The notes beneath the pieces were generated by a model. The model was not told the DNA's origin. It worked only from the letters and a program-made list of their open reading frames with translations, and did no database searches. Shown here piece after piece: positions 52,390-61,768 of a stretch of DNA of 64,000 nucleotides. The number at the start of each line of letters is the position of its first letter. Within the stretch, counting starts at the first letter, position 1. The stretch comes from Enterococcus_D entomosocium (GTDB taxonomy: Bacteria; Bacillota; Bacilli; Lactobacillales; Enterococcaceae): NCBI RefSeq assembly GCF_030441895.1, contig NZ_JARJAS010000002.1. One strand, 5' to 3'. The position numbers were made by a program, and so were the translations under genes.

Positions 52390-53283
52390 TTAAGCACCCG
52401 CCATGATTTTTGTTAATAGCTCAGGATCAAAGTTCTTTTCCCGCAGCATCGCGATTTCATAGCCATAAGGAGCTTTTTTGTTCTTTTTGTCTTCGCCGAC
52501 ATACGGTGTTTCCAAAATTTTCGGTAACGCTGATAATTGCTCATGATGAACGATCTTATTCAAGGCTTCAAAGCCGATCGTGCCAAAACCAATGTTCGCA
52601 TGTCGGTCTTTGTGGCTGCCCTGTGGATTTTTTGAATCATTGACATGGATGACCTTCAAGCGATCCAATCCGATGATTTTGTCAAACTCGTTTAAGACGC
52701 CGTCAAAGTCTTCTTTGACATTGTAGCCGGCATCATTCGTGTGACAAGTATCTAGTGTAACGGATAATTTTTCATTTAAGGTAACGCCATCGATAATTGC
52801 TGCCAATTCTTCAAAGCTGCGACCAATCTCGGTGCCTTTACCTGCCATTGTTTCTAATGCGATCTGGGCGGTTTGATTTTTTTCAAGGACCTCGTTCAAG
52901 CCTTTAATGATCTGCTTGATCCCAGCTTCGGGTCCTGCACCGACATGGGCACCGGGGTGCAACGTGATTTGAGTTGCACCTAAAGCTTGGGCTCGTTGGA
53001 TTTCTTCTTGTAAGAACGAAACGGCAAAGCCAAAGTTTTCTGGTTTGATGGTATTACCTAAATTAATGATGTAAGGGGCATGGACAACGATATTCGAAAT
53101 TCCCTTTTCCGTCATAAAATCTTGTCCAGCTGCGATCTGCATCTCTTCGATCGGTTTGCGCCGCGTGTTTTGCGGAGCTCCGGTATAGATCATAAACGTA
53201 GTAGCTTGATAGCTAGCCGCCTCTTCTGCTGCTCCTAAAAGCATTTTTTTGCCGCTCATTGAAACGTGTGAACCAATCAACAT
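52390..53283 (-). CDS. nfo: Endonuclease IV (AP endonuclease)
   Basis: A zinc-dependent AP endonuclease of base excision repair. The TIM-barrel signature motifs are present: LHPGAHVG, ALETMAGKGTEIG, VTLDTCHTNDAGY, HVNDSKNPQGSHKDRHANIG and ILETPY, supplying the His, Glu and Asp zinc ligands. I start at ATG 53283 (297 residues), which begins MLIGSHVSMSGKK, with GGAGGAAAAG upstream. The frame is open for 16 further codons without a site. It is upstream of the cytidine deaminase gene on the same strand. Confidence 0.96.
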   Translation of the reverse strand: MLIGSHVSMSGKKMLLGAAEEAASYQATTFMIYTGAPQNTRRKPIEEMQIAAGQDFMTEKGISNIVVHAPYIINLGNTIKPENFGFAVSFLQEEIQRAQALGATQITLHPGAHVGAGPEAGIKQIIKGLNEVLEKNQTAQIALETMAGKGTEIGRSFEELAAIIDGVTLNEKLSVTLDTCHTNDAGYNVKEDFDGVLNEFDKIIGLDRLKVIHVNDSKNPQGSHKDRHANIGFGTIGFEALNKIVHHEQLSALPKILETPYVGEDKKNKKAPYGYEIAMLREKNFDPELLTKIMAGA

Positions 53284-53371
53284 TTTTCTTTTCCTCCTAA
53301 ATCTAGTCTTCTCTATTATCGATAAAAGCACCTTGTAAAGCGATTATTTTGCTCATTGCCGTATTTTTTTA

Positions 53372-54283
53372 TCAAGCGAGTCCAAATAACATCAGGACAC
53401 CCGTCATTAGCGGCATACTTATCAAAAAGCTAATGGAAGAAACAAATCCCACCGCCTCTTCCTCCATCCCAGCAATCACGGAATTAATGACCCCAAATAA
53501 AGGGATCGGAGCAAACACTAACAAACAAAGTACTGGTTTTAATAAAACTGGGATCGGTAAAACATAGAAAGCCGCGAACAGCACGAAAGCCAGTCCGTAG
53601 CGTAAGCTTAAAATTTTGATTACCGTTGGCGTAGTGTGCTTCGGTAAGCGGAAATCCAAAAATAAGCCAATCATAAACATGGACAGAAACGTATTTGCGA
53701 TCCCGATTGGCTGAACGAGCGCCAAGGCTGACTCGGGAATCCTCCAATCCGCACTGCGGATAATCAGCATCACTAGATAAATGGTAAATGTTGGCGAGCG
53801 CAGGAGATTCAAAAAGATTTTTCCTGGTTCAAACGTCGTCCGCTTTCCAATCAAGAACTCGATGAAAATCGTCGTTCCCCCTGCCAACATGATACTGTTC
53901 CCCATATCAAACAGCGAAATCAGTGGAATCCCTAAAGGATAAAAACTTTGGGCAAAAGGAATTGCAAAATTGCCGATATTAAAGCCTGACCCGCAGTACA
54001 TAGCAAACTGTTGCAGCGTGTTCGATTCTTTTTTGGTCAAGAAAAATGCGAAGAGGATCTGGACGATCGTAATGATCAAAGCGATCACAATCAAACTAAG
54101 CGCACTGACTTGTACTTGCATTGAAGCTAAATTCAAAATGATTGCTGCCGGTAACGTCACATTCAAAATAATTTTGGATAAGATCGAGCCATCCGCTTTT
54201 GAAAGGACATTTAGCCGTTTAAGAAAATACCCTAAGAAGATCATGGCAAATAAGCCGGCGGCATTCAACACTATATTTCCCAT
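53372..54283 (-). CDS. AEC-family transporter (auxin efflux carrier type)
   Basis: A membrane carrier of about 303 residues with ten or so helices in two similar halves. The first half includes the broken-helix region NVTLPAAIILNLA and the second half the matching GVINSVIAGMEEEAVGF segment. Bacterial members move malate, malonate or other organic acids. Start ATG 54283 is chosen since it begins the first membrane helix, although the ribosome site (AAGGG, 11 nt) is only fair. It has no metabolic neighbour that would show the substrate. Confidence 0.82.
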   Translation of the reverse strand: MGNIVLNAAGLFAMIFLGYFLKRLNVLSKADGSILSKIILNVTLPAAIILNLASMQVQVSALSLIVIALIITIVQILFAFFLTKKESNTLQQFAMYCGSGFNIGNFAIPFAQSFYPLGIPLISLFDMGNSIMLAGGTTIFIEFLIGKRTTFEPGKIFLNLLRSPTFTIYLVMLIIRSADWRIPESALALVQPIGIANTFLSMFMIGLFLDFRLPKHTTPTVIKILSLRYGLAFVLFAAFYVLPIPVLLKPVLCLLVFAPIPLFGVINSVIAGMEEEAVGFVSSISFLISMPLMTGVLMLFGLA

Positions 54284-54315
54284 TCCAACAAAGACCCTTC
54301 CTCTACAAAAATTTG

Positions 54316-54350
54316 AAAAAAAGCGAACCAACAGGTCGGTTCGCTTTTTG
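54316..54350 (-). terminator. Intrinsic terminator after tyrS
   Basis: AAGCGAACC pairs with GGTTCGCTT plus A/T extension, 8-nt loop, then T residues on the minus strand. Confidence 0.92.
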
Positions 54351-54353
54351 CGA

Positions 54354-55616
54354 TTAAAATGTTAATAAGAAATATTTTTTCTTGCCACGACGAATCACGA
54401 CGTATTTTCCACCGATCCGATCACTTGCTTGGATCTCGTACGTTAGGGCTTGGACGCGTTCCCCATTGATGTAGATGGCCCCATTTTGTACGTCTTCTCT
54501 TGCTTGACGTTTTGATGGTTCGATTTTAGCAGTCGTCAACACTTCAACGATGTTCAAAGAATCATCCGCTGTTACCTGATGACTAGGAACCCCTTTAAAG
54601 CCTTGTTCGATCTCTTCAGCGTTCAATTCTTTGATATTGCCGCTGAATAAACTTGCTGAGATGCGTACGGCTTGTTCATAAGCCTCTGCCCCATGAACCA
54701 AAGTAGTGACTTCTTTTGCCAAAGCTTTTTGTGCTGCTCGAGATTCTGGTGCAGCGTTAAATTCAGCTTCGATCGCAGCGATTTCTTCTAATGATAAGAA
54801 GGTGAAATATTTCAAGAATTTGACTGCATCACGATCATCCGTATTGATCCAGAATTGGTAGAACTCGTAAGGCGTTGTTTTCTTGGCATCTAGCCAAACC
54901 GCATTGCCTTCTGTTTTCCCAAATTTCGTTCCATCTGCTTTTGTGATCAATGGCATAGTCAAACCGAACCCTTGGACTTCACGCTCACGACGCAATAATT
55001 CGATTCCAGAGGTGATATTCCCCCATTGATCGCTACCACCTAATTGCAACAAGCAACCGTGGTTGTCGTAAAGGTTCAAAAAGTCATAGGCTTGTAAAAG
55101 CTGGTATGCAAATTCGGTGTAGGAAATTCCTGTTTCGATCCGACGTTTGACACTTTCTTTGCTCATCATGTAGTTGATGGTAAAGTTTTTCCCCGTGTCC
55201 CGTAAGAAATCGATCAGTTTCAATTCCCCTAACCATTCATAGTTATTGGCAATGATGGCAGGATTTTCTTGGTCATCAAAATCAATAAAGCGAGATAATT
55301 GGCTTTTGATACTTTGTGACCATTCCAAAACGGTATCTAATGTGTTTAATTGACGTTCTTGATCTTTAAAGGATGGGTCACCGATCATTCCTGTACCGCC
55401 ACCAACTAATGCGATCGGCACATGTCCGTTTTGTTGGAAACGGCGCAACATCAAAATAGGCAATAAATGACCAATATGCAGGCTATCTGCGGTAGGATCA
55501 AAGCCGATATATAGTTTCACAGACTCTTCATTTAATTGTTTGGTCAAGGCTGCTTCGTCTGTGGTCTGATGAACTAATCCGCGTTGCTTTAGTTCTTCAA
55601 AAAAGTCTGTACTCAT
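54354..55616 (-). CDS. tyrS: Tyrosyl-tRNA synthetase
   Basis: A class I aminoacyl-tRNA synthetase that charges tRNA-Tyr. The HIGH motif is in SLHIGHLLPI and the KMSKS-equivalent is KFGKT in ADGTKFGKTEGNAVW. The tyrosine pocket includes YIGFDPTADS and QLLQAYDF. A C-terminal S4 RNA-binding domain reads RQAREDVQNGAIYINGE. I start at ATG 55616 (420 residues) with GGAGGAG upstream. I looked for a T-box in the 262-bp gap before it and saw none. It is divergent from the PBP gene. Confidence 0.97.
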   Translation of the reverse strand: MSTDFFEELKQRGLVHQTTDEAALTKQLNEESVKLYIGFDPTADSLHIGHLLPILMLRRFQQNGHVPIALVGGGTGMIGDPSFKDQERQLNTLDTVLEWSQSIKSQLSRFIDFDDQENPAIIANNYEWLGELKLIDFLRDTGKNFTINYMMSKESVKRRIETGISYTEFAYQLLQAYDFLNLYDNHGCLLQLGGSDQWGNITSGIELLRREREVQGFGLTMPLITKADGTKFGKTEGNAVWLDAKKTTPYEFYQFWINTDDRDAVKFLKYFTFLSLEEIAAIEAEFNAAPESRAAQKALAKEVTTLVHGAEAYEQAVRISASLFSGNIKELNAEEIEQGFKGVPSHQVTADDSLNIVEVLTTAKIEPSKRQAREDVQNGAIYINGERVQALTYEIQASDRIGGKYVVIRRGKKKYFLLTF

Positions 55617-55878
55617 TCTTTCTCCTCCTAATAATTGCTTCATTGTTCATCTTAACTGAAAAAGAGGGCAATGAAAAGTCTTTCTCTCAAAGTCCTTTAC
55701 CAAAAAAGAAACTTTTAGGCAAATCTGTTCGTTTTCCCTTATTATCGCTGGTTCAATACAAATACCAACTGGCATTTTCTCGCACACTTCTTTCGATAAC
55801 AGATAGGGTGCTACCCAAGCGCCTTGTTTTTTGCTATAATTACACGGAATCTATTCTAATTTATTGAGGTGACTCTTT

Positions 55879-58317
55879 TTGTCCCAGAAAACGAAAAATC
55901 AAAAGAATACAGAAAACAAAAATAGAGGCTGGTTCTATTTCAATATCAGTCTTAGGGTTTTACATGCCTTGTTCTTAGTGGCTATTTCTTTACTGGTGCT
56001 AGGCGGTTCTTTAGCTTTAGGGATCGGTGCCGGCTACTTTGCTTTTCTTGTGGAAGATACCGCAGCTCCTTCTAAAGATGAGTTGCAGAAAGAACTGACC
56101 GACATCACAGAGACTTCTCAACTCGCATACGCTGATGGTAGTAAAATCGCAACGATTCGCTCAGATCTGATGCGAACGTCGGTTAATTCCGATCAAATTT
56201 CAGACTACTTGAAAAAAGCGATCATCGCAACAGAGGACGAATATTTTAATATTCATAATGGCGTCGTACCAAAAGCAGTCGTGCGGGCGTTATTATCCGA
56301 AGCGACAGGCTTTGGCGGCAGCGGGGGTTCCACTTTGACCCAGCAGCTGGTGAAACAACAAATCCTTTCCAGTGAAACGACCTTCAAACGCAAAGCCAAT
56401 GAGATTTTATTAGCCATGGAAGTGGAGAAATTTTTCGATAAAGATGAGATCGTCACCATGTATCTAAACATCTCCCCTTTTGGCCGGAACAATAAAGGGC
56501 AAAATATCGCAGGTGTGCAAGAAGCGGCGCAAGGAATTTTTGGCGTTAACGCAGCTGACCTGTCTTTACCGCAAGCAGCCTTTATTGCGGGTCTGCCACA
56601 AAGCCCGATCGTCTACAGCCCTTATACAAATACGGGCGAGATCAAGGAAAACTTGACCGCTGGCTTAGAGCGGAAAGACTTCGTGCTCTTCAGTATGTAT
56701 CGTAACCACGATATTACGAAAGAAGAATACGAAGAGGCGCTTAATTATGACTTGAAGCAAGACTTCAAAAAACAAGAAGCCATTGAACAAACGGATCAAA
56801 GCTTCCTTTATTACACTGTGTTAAATGAAGCAAAAGACATAATTGCCAAACAGCTGGCAGATGAAGATGATGTCAGTGACGAAGAATATGCCAAAGACGA
56901 AACCTACCAAAAATACTTCGAATTGGCGCAGCAAAAACTGGTTAATGGTGGCTATACCGTCACATCAACGATCGATAAAGATATTTATAATGCAATGCAA
57001 GATGCCGTCGATAAATACGGCTATATGTTAGACAACTGGGGCGACTCCACCATCGAAGTCGGCAACGTCATGATGGACAATGCCACCGGGAAAGTATTAG
57101 GCTTTATTGGTGGTCGTAACTATGCTGACAATCAATTCAACCATGCCTTTGATGCTAAACGCCAAGCAGGTTCAAGTATCAAACCAATGCTGGTTTACGG
57201 ACCGGCGATCGAAAGTGGCTTGATGGGCTCTGAATCAATGGTTTCTGATTATGCCGCAAAATGGCGGACAGGAGAAAACGCCGGTGAGCCGATCGTCAAT
57301 GCCACAAACCGTGGAACCAATACTTTTATGTCGATTCGCGAATCATTGGAAGTTTCCAGTAATATCGCAGCGACAAATATTTTCCAAGATCTGTGGGAAA
57401 AAGAAGGCGATCATTTTTATGCCTATTCAAATTATTTGAGCAAAATGGGCTATTCTGAAGATAACAGCTGGGCATATGAATCAGCGCCATTAGGGGTTAC
57501 CGATGTCACAGTGTTGAATCAAACAAATGGCTTCCAAACATTTGCCAATAACGGTGTCTATCAGCAAGGCTACATCATCGAATCAATCAAGGATAATGAA
57601 GGCGAAGTGCTTTATCAGCATGAAGCCAAACCGGTCCAAGTCTTTTCTGAAGCGACAGCTTCCATTATGACCGACATGATGCGTAGTGTTATCGATGAGC
57701 AAAAAACCAGTTCCTTTAAATCGGTTATCAGCGGATTAGATTGGAACCTCGGGAATGCCGATTGGGTCGGTAAAACTGGGTCTACCAATAATTGGTCTGA
57801 CTCTTGGCTAGTCGTTTCCACCCCATCGATCACAATCAGCAGCTGGTCAGGGCGGGATGACAATAAAGCTACCGATAGTGCAGCAGGAACTCGGACAGCC
57901 AATTACATGGCTTACTTGATCAATCGTATCTATCAAACAAACCAAGAAGTCTTTGGTGTAAATCAGAAGTTTGAACTTTCTAGTGATGTCAAAAAAGCTC
58001 AAGTTTCCAAGTTTACTGGTACCCAACCAGGAGGAACCGTGCGAGTCGATAATCGAACCTATACGAATCCAAGTAGTACCGTTACTTCTTATTGGGCAAC
58101 TGGCGGACCAGATACGGTCGATTTCAAATTTGGACTCGGTGGTTCAGATGCAAACTATGCTGACTATTGGAAAAAAGCATCTTCTAGCCGTTCAACAAAT
58201 CGTTCGTCGAATACATCATCGAATAACGCATCCAACAATGTTACACCTACTGCAAATGATGACGACGAGGACGAGCAAGAAAATAACCAACCTAATACAA
58301 ATGATGATGATGACTGA
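55879..58317 (+). CDS. Class A penicillin-binding protein (PBP1A/2A-like)
   Basis: A bifunctional peptidoglycan glycosyltransferase and transpeptidase. A cytoplasmic tail and one membrane helix (about 28-60) are followed by a GT51 domain with ATEDEYF, GGSTLTQQLVKQ and a KRKANEILLAMEVEK segment. The transpeptidase has SxxK as SSIK in RQAGSSIKPM, SxN as SSN in VSSNIAATN, and KTG in GKTGSTNNW. The C-terminal 60 or so residues are Ser/Asn-rich and end in an aspartate-rich tail. The start is TTG 55879 with GAGGTG upstream; a TATAAT at 55835-55840 is a likely -10. 812 residues. Confidence 0.94.
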   Translation: MSQKTKNQKNTENKNRGWFYFNISLRVLHALFLVAISLLVLGGSLALGIGAGYFAFLVEDTAAPSKDELQKELTDITETSQLAYADGSKIATIRSDLMRTSVNSDQISDYLKKAIIATEDEYFNIHNGVVPKAVVRALLSEATGFGGSGGSTLTQQLVKQQILSSETTFKRKANEILLAMEVEKFFDKDEIVTMYLNISPFGRNNKGQNIAGVQEAAQGIFGVNAADLSLPQAAFIAGLPQSPIVYSPYTNTGEIKENLTAGLERKDFVLFSMYRNHDITKEEYEEALNYDLKQDFKKQEAIEQTDQSFLYYTVLNEAKDIIAKQLADEDDVSDEEYAKDETYQKYFELAQQKLVNGGYTVTSTIDKDIYNAMQDAVDKYGYMLDNWGDSTIEVGNVMMDNATGKVLGFIGGRNYADNQFNHAFDAKRQAGSSIKPMLVYGPAIESGLMGSESMVSDYAAKWRTGENAGEPIVNATNRGTNTFMSIRESLEVSSNIAATNIFQDLWEKEGDHFYAYSNYLSKMGYSEDNSWAYESAPLGVTDVTVLNQTNGFQTFANNGVYQQGYIIESIKDNEGEVLYQHEAKPVQVFSEATASIMTDMMRSVIDEQKTSSFKSVISGLDWNLGNADWVGKTGSTNNWSDSWLVVSTPSITISSWSGRDDNKATDSAAGTRTANYMAYLINRIYQTNQEVFGVNQKFELSSDVKKAQVSKFTGTQPGGTVRVDNRTYTNPSSTVTSYWATGGPDTVDFKFGLGGSDANYADYWKKASSSRSTNRSSNTSSNNASNNVTPTANDDDEDEQENNQPNTNDDDD

Positions 58318-58344
58318 TCAGCCTTGTGCTGATCAGTTTTTTTA
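58313..58344 (+). terminator. Intrinsic terminator after the PBP gene
   Basis: ACTGATCAGC pairs perfectly with GCTGATCAGT (10 bp, 5-nt loop), then seven T residues. The left arm overlaps the stop codon. Confidence 0.93.
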
Positions 58345-58390
58345 TACAAAAAAAGTGTGGGTAGAAAATCCATAGATTTTCTACCCACAC
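58345..58390 (-). terminator. Intrinsic terminator after ccpA
   Basis: A 15-bp perfect stem (58355-58369 with 58376-58390) and a 6-nt loop are followed by seven T residues on the minus strand. Confidence 0.93.
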
Positions 58391-58459
58391 GAACGATCGT
58401 TGAAGCAAAAAGTGGAACAACAAAGCGTTGCTCCACTAGTCTTTTTATTAAATCGCTGC

Positions 58460-59458
58460 TTATTTCGTAGAGCTTTTTTCTGAAATACCGTAAGGCAAGA
58501 CGATCGTTTTTTGTTCTACATCTTCTTTGTTCATCATTTTAGTTAATAGACGCATCGCAACGGCACCCATATCATACAATGGTTGCGTCACACTTGATAA
58601 GCGTGGACGAGCTGCTTCAGCCAATAATGAGTTGTTGCTGGTGATGATCTCGAAATCCTCAGGAACTTTAACGCCTTTGTCTAACAAACCATCTAAGACG
58701 CCGATGGCTAACTCATCGTCTGTAACATAAGCTGCTGTTGCACCACTGTTGATGATGCGATCAACTAATGCTAAGCCTTCTTTAAAGCTGTATGGTGATT
58801 CAAAGATCAACCCTTCAGAATAGTCAAGGTTGTTTTCTTTCAAGGCTTCTTTATAGCCTTTCAAGCGGTTTTGGCCATTGATTGGATCGATCAAAGCACC
58901 GCTGACAAAAGCGATTTTTTGATTGTTTTTCGCCAATAATGAAACAGCATCTTTGGCAGCTGCTGTGTAATCGATATTGACACTTCCTACTTGTTCATCA
59001 GGATCGATCGAACCAGCTAAAACGACTGGTGTTTTTGAGCGAGAGAATTCCCCGCGAATTTCATCCGTGATGCGATGACCCATGAAGATAACGCCGTCCA
59101 CTTGTTTTGCTAACAAGTTGTTCAATACGTTGACTTCTTTCATCGTATCGCCATCAGAGTTGGCTAAGATGATATTGTATTTATACATGGTCGCTACATC
59201 ATCGATCCCACGAGCAAGTGATGAGAAGAACATATTGCTGACATCAGGAATGATAACACCAACAGTTGTGGTCTTTTTACTTGCCAACCCTCGAGCAACT
59301 GCGTTTGGACGATAATCCAAGCGGTCGATCACTTCCAGCACTTTCTTACGAGTTGCTGGTTTTACATTTGGATTTCCGTTGACTACCCGCGAAACAGTTG
59401 CCATCGATACATTCGCTTCCCGTGCAACATCATAAATCGTAATTGTTTGTTTTTCCAT
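58460..59458 (-). CDS. ccpA: Catabolite control protein A
   Basis: The LacI-family master regulator of carbon catabolite repression, which binds cre sites with HPr-Ser-P. The HTH reads TIYDVAREANVSMATVSRVV and the hinge helix YRPNAVARGLASKK. The effector domain has YVTDDELAIGVL and, near the end, RPRLSSVTQPLYDMG, a CcpA-type pattern. 332 residues is exact for the family. It is divergent from pepQ, an arrangement conserved in lactobacilli and enterococci. It should act at the cre-like boxes found across this window and perhaps at its own. Confidence 0.95.
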   Translation of the reverse strand: MEKQTITIYDVAREANVSMATVSRVVNGNPNVKPATRKKVLEVIDRLDYRPNAVARGLASKKTTTVGVIIPDVSNMFFSSLARGIDDVATMYKYNIILANSDGDTMKEVNVLNNLLAKQVDGVIFMGHRITDEIRGEFSRSKTPVVLAGSIDPDEQVGSVNIDYTAAAKDAVSLLAKNNQKIAFVSGALIDPINGQNRLKGYKEALKENNLDYSEGLIFESPYSFKEGLALVDRIINSGATAAYVTDDELAIGVLDGLLDKGVKVPEDFEIITSNNSLLAEAARPRLSSVTQPLYDMGAVAMRLLTKMMNKEDVEQKTIVLPYGISEKSSTK

Positions 59459-59533
59459 GATATATCTCCCTTATTCTATTTTCAGAAAATCTTATTTACA
59501 TTTCTTTGTTAGGATAGCAAATTTTTTCTGGAT

Positions 59534-59549
59534 TTGCAACCGTTTTAAT
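59534..59549. promoter_or_regulatory. cre-like box in the ccpA/pepQ intergenic region
   Basis: TTGCAACCGTTTTAAT fits WTGNAANCGNWNNCWW with one mismatch (late C). It is 75 bp upstream of ccpA and about 100 bp upstream of pepQ, and could mediate autoregulation. Confidence 0.5.
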
Positions 59550-59652
59550 TTTGTTTTCATGAAAACTTAGCAATTTCCTACTTTCCCCTCCCCTATTCTC
59601 TTCGAAAGCATGATAAAATAGAAAAAGAATACTTGAAAGAAGGTTTTATCAA

Positions 59653-60753
59653 ATGAATGATAAAAAAATCAATGAGTTAAATGCCTGGTTGAAAACCAAT
59701 GGCGCCGATGTTACCTATATTTCTAATCCAGCAACGATCGCTTATTTTTCTGGTTTTAAAAGTGAACCTCATGAACGGGTCCTTGCTTTGTTCGTCGCAC
59801 CTGGAAAAGATCCCTTTCTTTTCACACCAGCTCTGGAAGTAGAAGAAGCAAAAAATAGCGGCTGGCCCTTTGACATTATCGGTTATCTCGATAGTGAAGA
59901 CCCTTGGGCGAAAATCTGCCAAGAATTGACCTCTCGTTACGAGGTTTCTTCCTTGGCGTTAGAAAAAAATGACCTTTCCGTCGAGCGCTATGAAGCATTG
60001 AAACGGTTCTTGCCAAAAACCGATTTTTCTTTAGATGTGACCCCGGTGATTCAAAAAATGCAATTAACAAAAACCGCGTCTGAGATTGACACCTTACTAG
60101 AAGCTGGCAACTGGGCAGATGTTGCTTTTGAGGTTGGGTTTGCTGCCATCAAAGAAGGCGTTAGCGAAATGGAAATCGTGGCAGAAATTGAGTACGAGTT
60201 GAAAAAACGTGGGGTTTCCCATATGTCCTTCGATACGACCGTATTAGCTGGTGCCAATGCAGCAAGTCCTCATGGCGTACCTGGGGATCGCAAAGTGACT
60301 GCTAATGAACTCGTCTTATTTGATTTAGGAGTCATCTGGAAAGGGTATTGCAGCGATGCAACCAGAACGGTTGCCTATAAAGAACCGACTGCATTACAAA
60401 GAAAAATTTATGACATCGTTCTTGAAGCAGAACTAGCGGCTCAAGCAGCGGTCAAACCTGGGATCACCGCTGGAGAATTAGACAAGATCGCTCGTGATGT
60501 GATTACGGGTTATGGCTATGGCGACTACTTCAACCATCGTTTAGGTCATGGCATCGGGACCACGGTTCATGAGTTCCCCTCTTTGATCACTGGCAATGAT
60601 TTAGTGATTGAAGAAGGCATGTGCTTCTCTATCGAACCAGGGATTTATTTGCCAGATCAAGTCGGTGTTCGTATTGAAGATTGCATCTATGTCACTGCAG
60701 ATGGCTGTGTACCATTTACCAAAACAAAAAAAGAATTGTTGATTTTATCTTGA
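59653..60753 (+). CDS. pepQ: Xaa-Pro dipeptidase (prolidase)
   Basis: An M24 metallopeptidase that cleaves dipeptides ending in proline in the cytoplasm. The creatinase-like N-terminal domain (about 1-125) precedes the pita-bread domain. The dimetal ligands are in LFDLGVIWKGYCSDATRT (two Asp), HRLGHGIG (His), FSIEPGIY (Glu) and VRIEDC (Glu). 366 residues is normal. ATG 59653 has GAAGG 9 nt upstream. It is divergent from ccpA, as in related bacteria. Confidence 0.95.
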   Translation: MNDKKINELNAWLKTNGADVTYISNPATIAYFSGFKSEPHERVLALFVAPGKDPFLFTPALEVEEAKNSGWPFDIIGYLDSEDPWAKICQELTSRYEVSSLALEKNDLSVERYEALKRFLPKTDFSLDVTPVIQKMQLTKTASEIDTLLEAGNWADVAFEVGFAAIKEGVSEMEIVAEIEYELKKRGVSHMSFDTTVLAGANAASPHGVPGDRKVTANELVLFDLGVIWKGYCSDATRTVAYKEPTALQRKIYDIVLEAELAAQAAVKPGITAGELDKIARDVITGYGYGDYFNHRLGHGIGTTVHEFPSLITGNDLVIEEGMCFSIEPGIYLPDQVGVRIEDCIYVTADGCVPFTKTKKELLILS

Positions 60754-60807
60754 TTCTTTTAATGAAACGGCGCAATATGTTGTAATTACATGAAAAGGAG
60801 TGTTCTT

Positions 60808-61686
60808 ATGAGTAAAAAAGTGTTAGTTTTAGGCGGCACGCGTTTTTTCGGTAAATATTTGGTCCAATCTTTAGTGGATCAAGGCTGTGATGTCACGATC
60901 GCTACCAGAGGGAAGACGACTGATTCTTTTGGCGATCAAGTCAACCGACTTGTCTTTGATCGCACGGATGAAGAAAGTATCAAAACGACGTTGACACAAG
61001 AAACCTATGATGTTATTTACGACAATATTGCTTATACTTCCAACGACATTGAGATTCTACTGCGTCATGTCACACCCAAACGCTACATTGTCACTAGTTC
61101 GATGTCTGCCTATCATGAACTGCACTTCGATTTGAAAGAAACGGATTTTGACCCTGCCAAAGAAGCGGTCAAAATTGTCTGCTCTGAGGAAGTCAATTAT
61201 GCTGAAGGCAAACGAACCGTTGAAGAGATTCTTACCCAAAACTACAGTCAGATTCCGTCCGTTTTTGTCCGCTTTCCTTACGTGATCGGTGCAGATGATT
61301 ATACAAAACGTTTTGCCTTTTACATCGACCATCTGATAAAGCAAAAGCCAATGGCTGTCGATAATCTAACGCATCAAATGGGCTTTGTGGATGCCCAAGA
61401 AGCTGGCCAATTTTTAGCGTTTTTAGGTACCAGCTCTTTCACAGGACCCATCAACGGTGCGTCAAAAGGCACGATTTCTTTAGAAGAAGTGCTGCAATAC
61501 GTAACGGAAAAAACCGGTCTTTCCCCTCTCTTTTCAGAAACAGGTGATCAAGGCCCTTACAATGGTACACCTGTTTATTCGATCAACGTTGCTCTCGCTG
61601 AGGGAATTGGGTTTCCATTCAGTCAACTGCGGGATTGGATCTATCAACTTTGCGATTGGGAAATCACCCAAGCATCAAACGAATAG
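60808..61686 (+). CDS. NAD-dependent epimerase/dehydratase-like protein (extended SDR)
   Basis: A Rossmann-fold protein of 292 residues. The N-terminal nucleotide loop is VLVLGGTRFFGKYLV. The region VTSSMSAYHELHF is near the expected catalytic Ser position, but the usual Tyr-x3-Lys is not clear (NYAEGKRTVEE is a candidate). It resembles the atypical SDR group with chloroplast CSP41 relatives rather than a defined sugar epimerase. I start at ATG 60808 with AAAAGGAG; the frame is open to 60790 without a site. It is probably co-transcribed with pepQ 54 bp upstream. Substrate unknown. Confidence 0.82.
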   Translation: MSKKVLVLGGTRFFGKYLVQSLVDQGCDVTIATRGKTTDSFGDQVNRLVFDRTDEESIKTTLTQETYDVIYDNIAYTSNDIEILLRHVTPKRYIVTSSMSAYHELHFDLKETDFDPAKEAVKIVCSEEVNYAEGKRTVEEILTQNYSQIPSVFVRFPYVIGADDYTKRFAFYIDHLIKQKPMAVDNLTHQMGFVDAQEAGQFLAFLGTSSFTGPINGASKGTISLEEVLQYVTEKTGLSPLFSETGDQGPYNGTPVYSINVALAEGIGFPFSQLRDWIYQLCDWEITQASNE

Positions 61687-61700
61687 CTACTGAAGTCACA

Positions 61701-61735
61701 AAAAACGTTCGCCGATTTAACTGGCGAACGTTTTT
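61701..61735. terminator. Bidirectional terminator
   Basis: AACGTTCGCC pairs with GGCGAACGTT (10 bp) around 9 nt, with five A before and five T after, serving the SDR gene and the YtxH-like gene. Confidence 0.93.
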
Positions 61736-61768
61736 ATCTTTTAAAGTAATCAAATTTTGTATCCTTGC

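Noticed and set aside
55617..55878. Possible T-box leader before tyrS
   Set aside because: The conserved T-box sequence and a specifier-like hairpin were looked for on the minus strand and not seen; the gap holds only ordinary promoter-like sequence.
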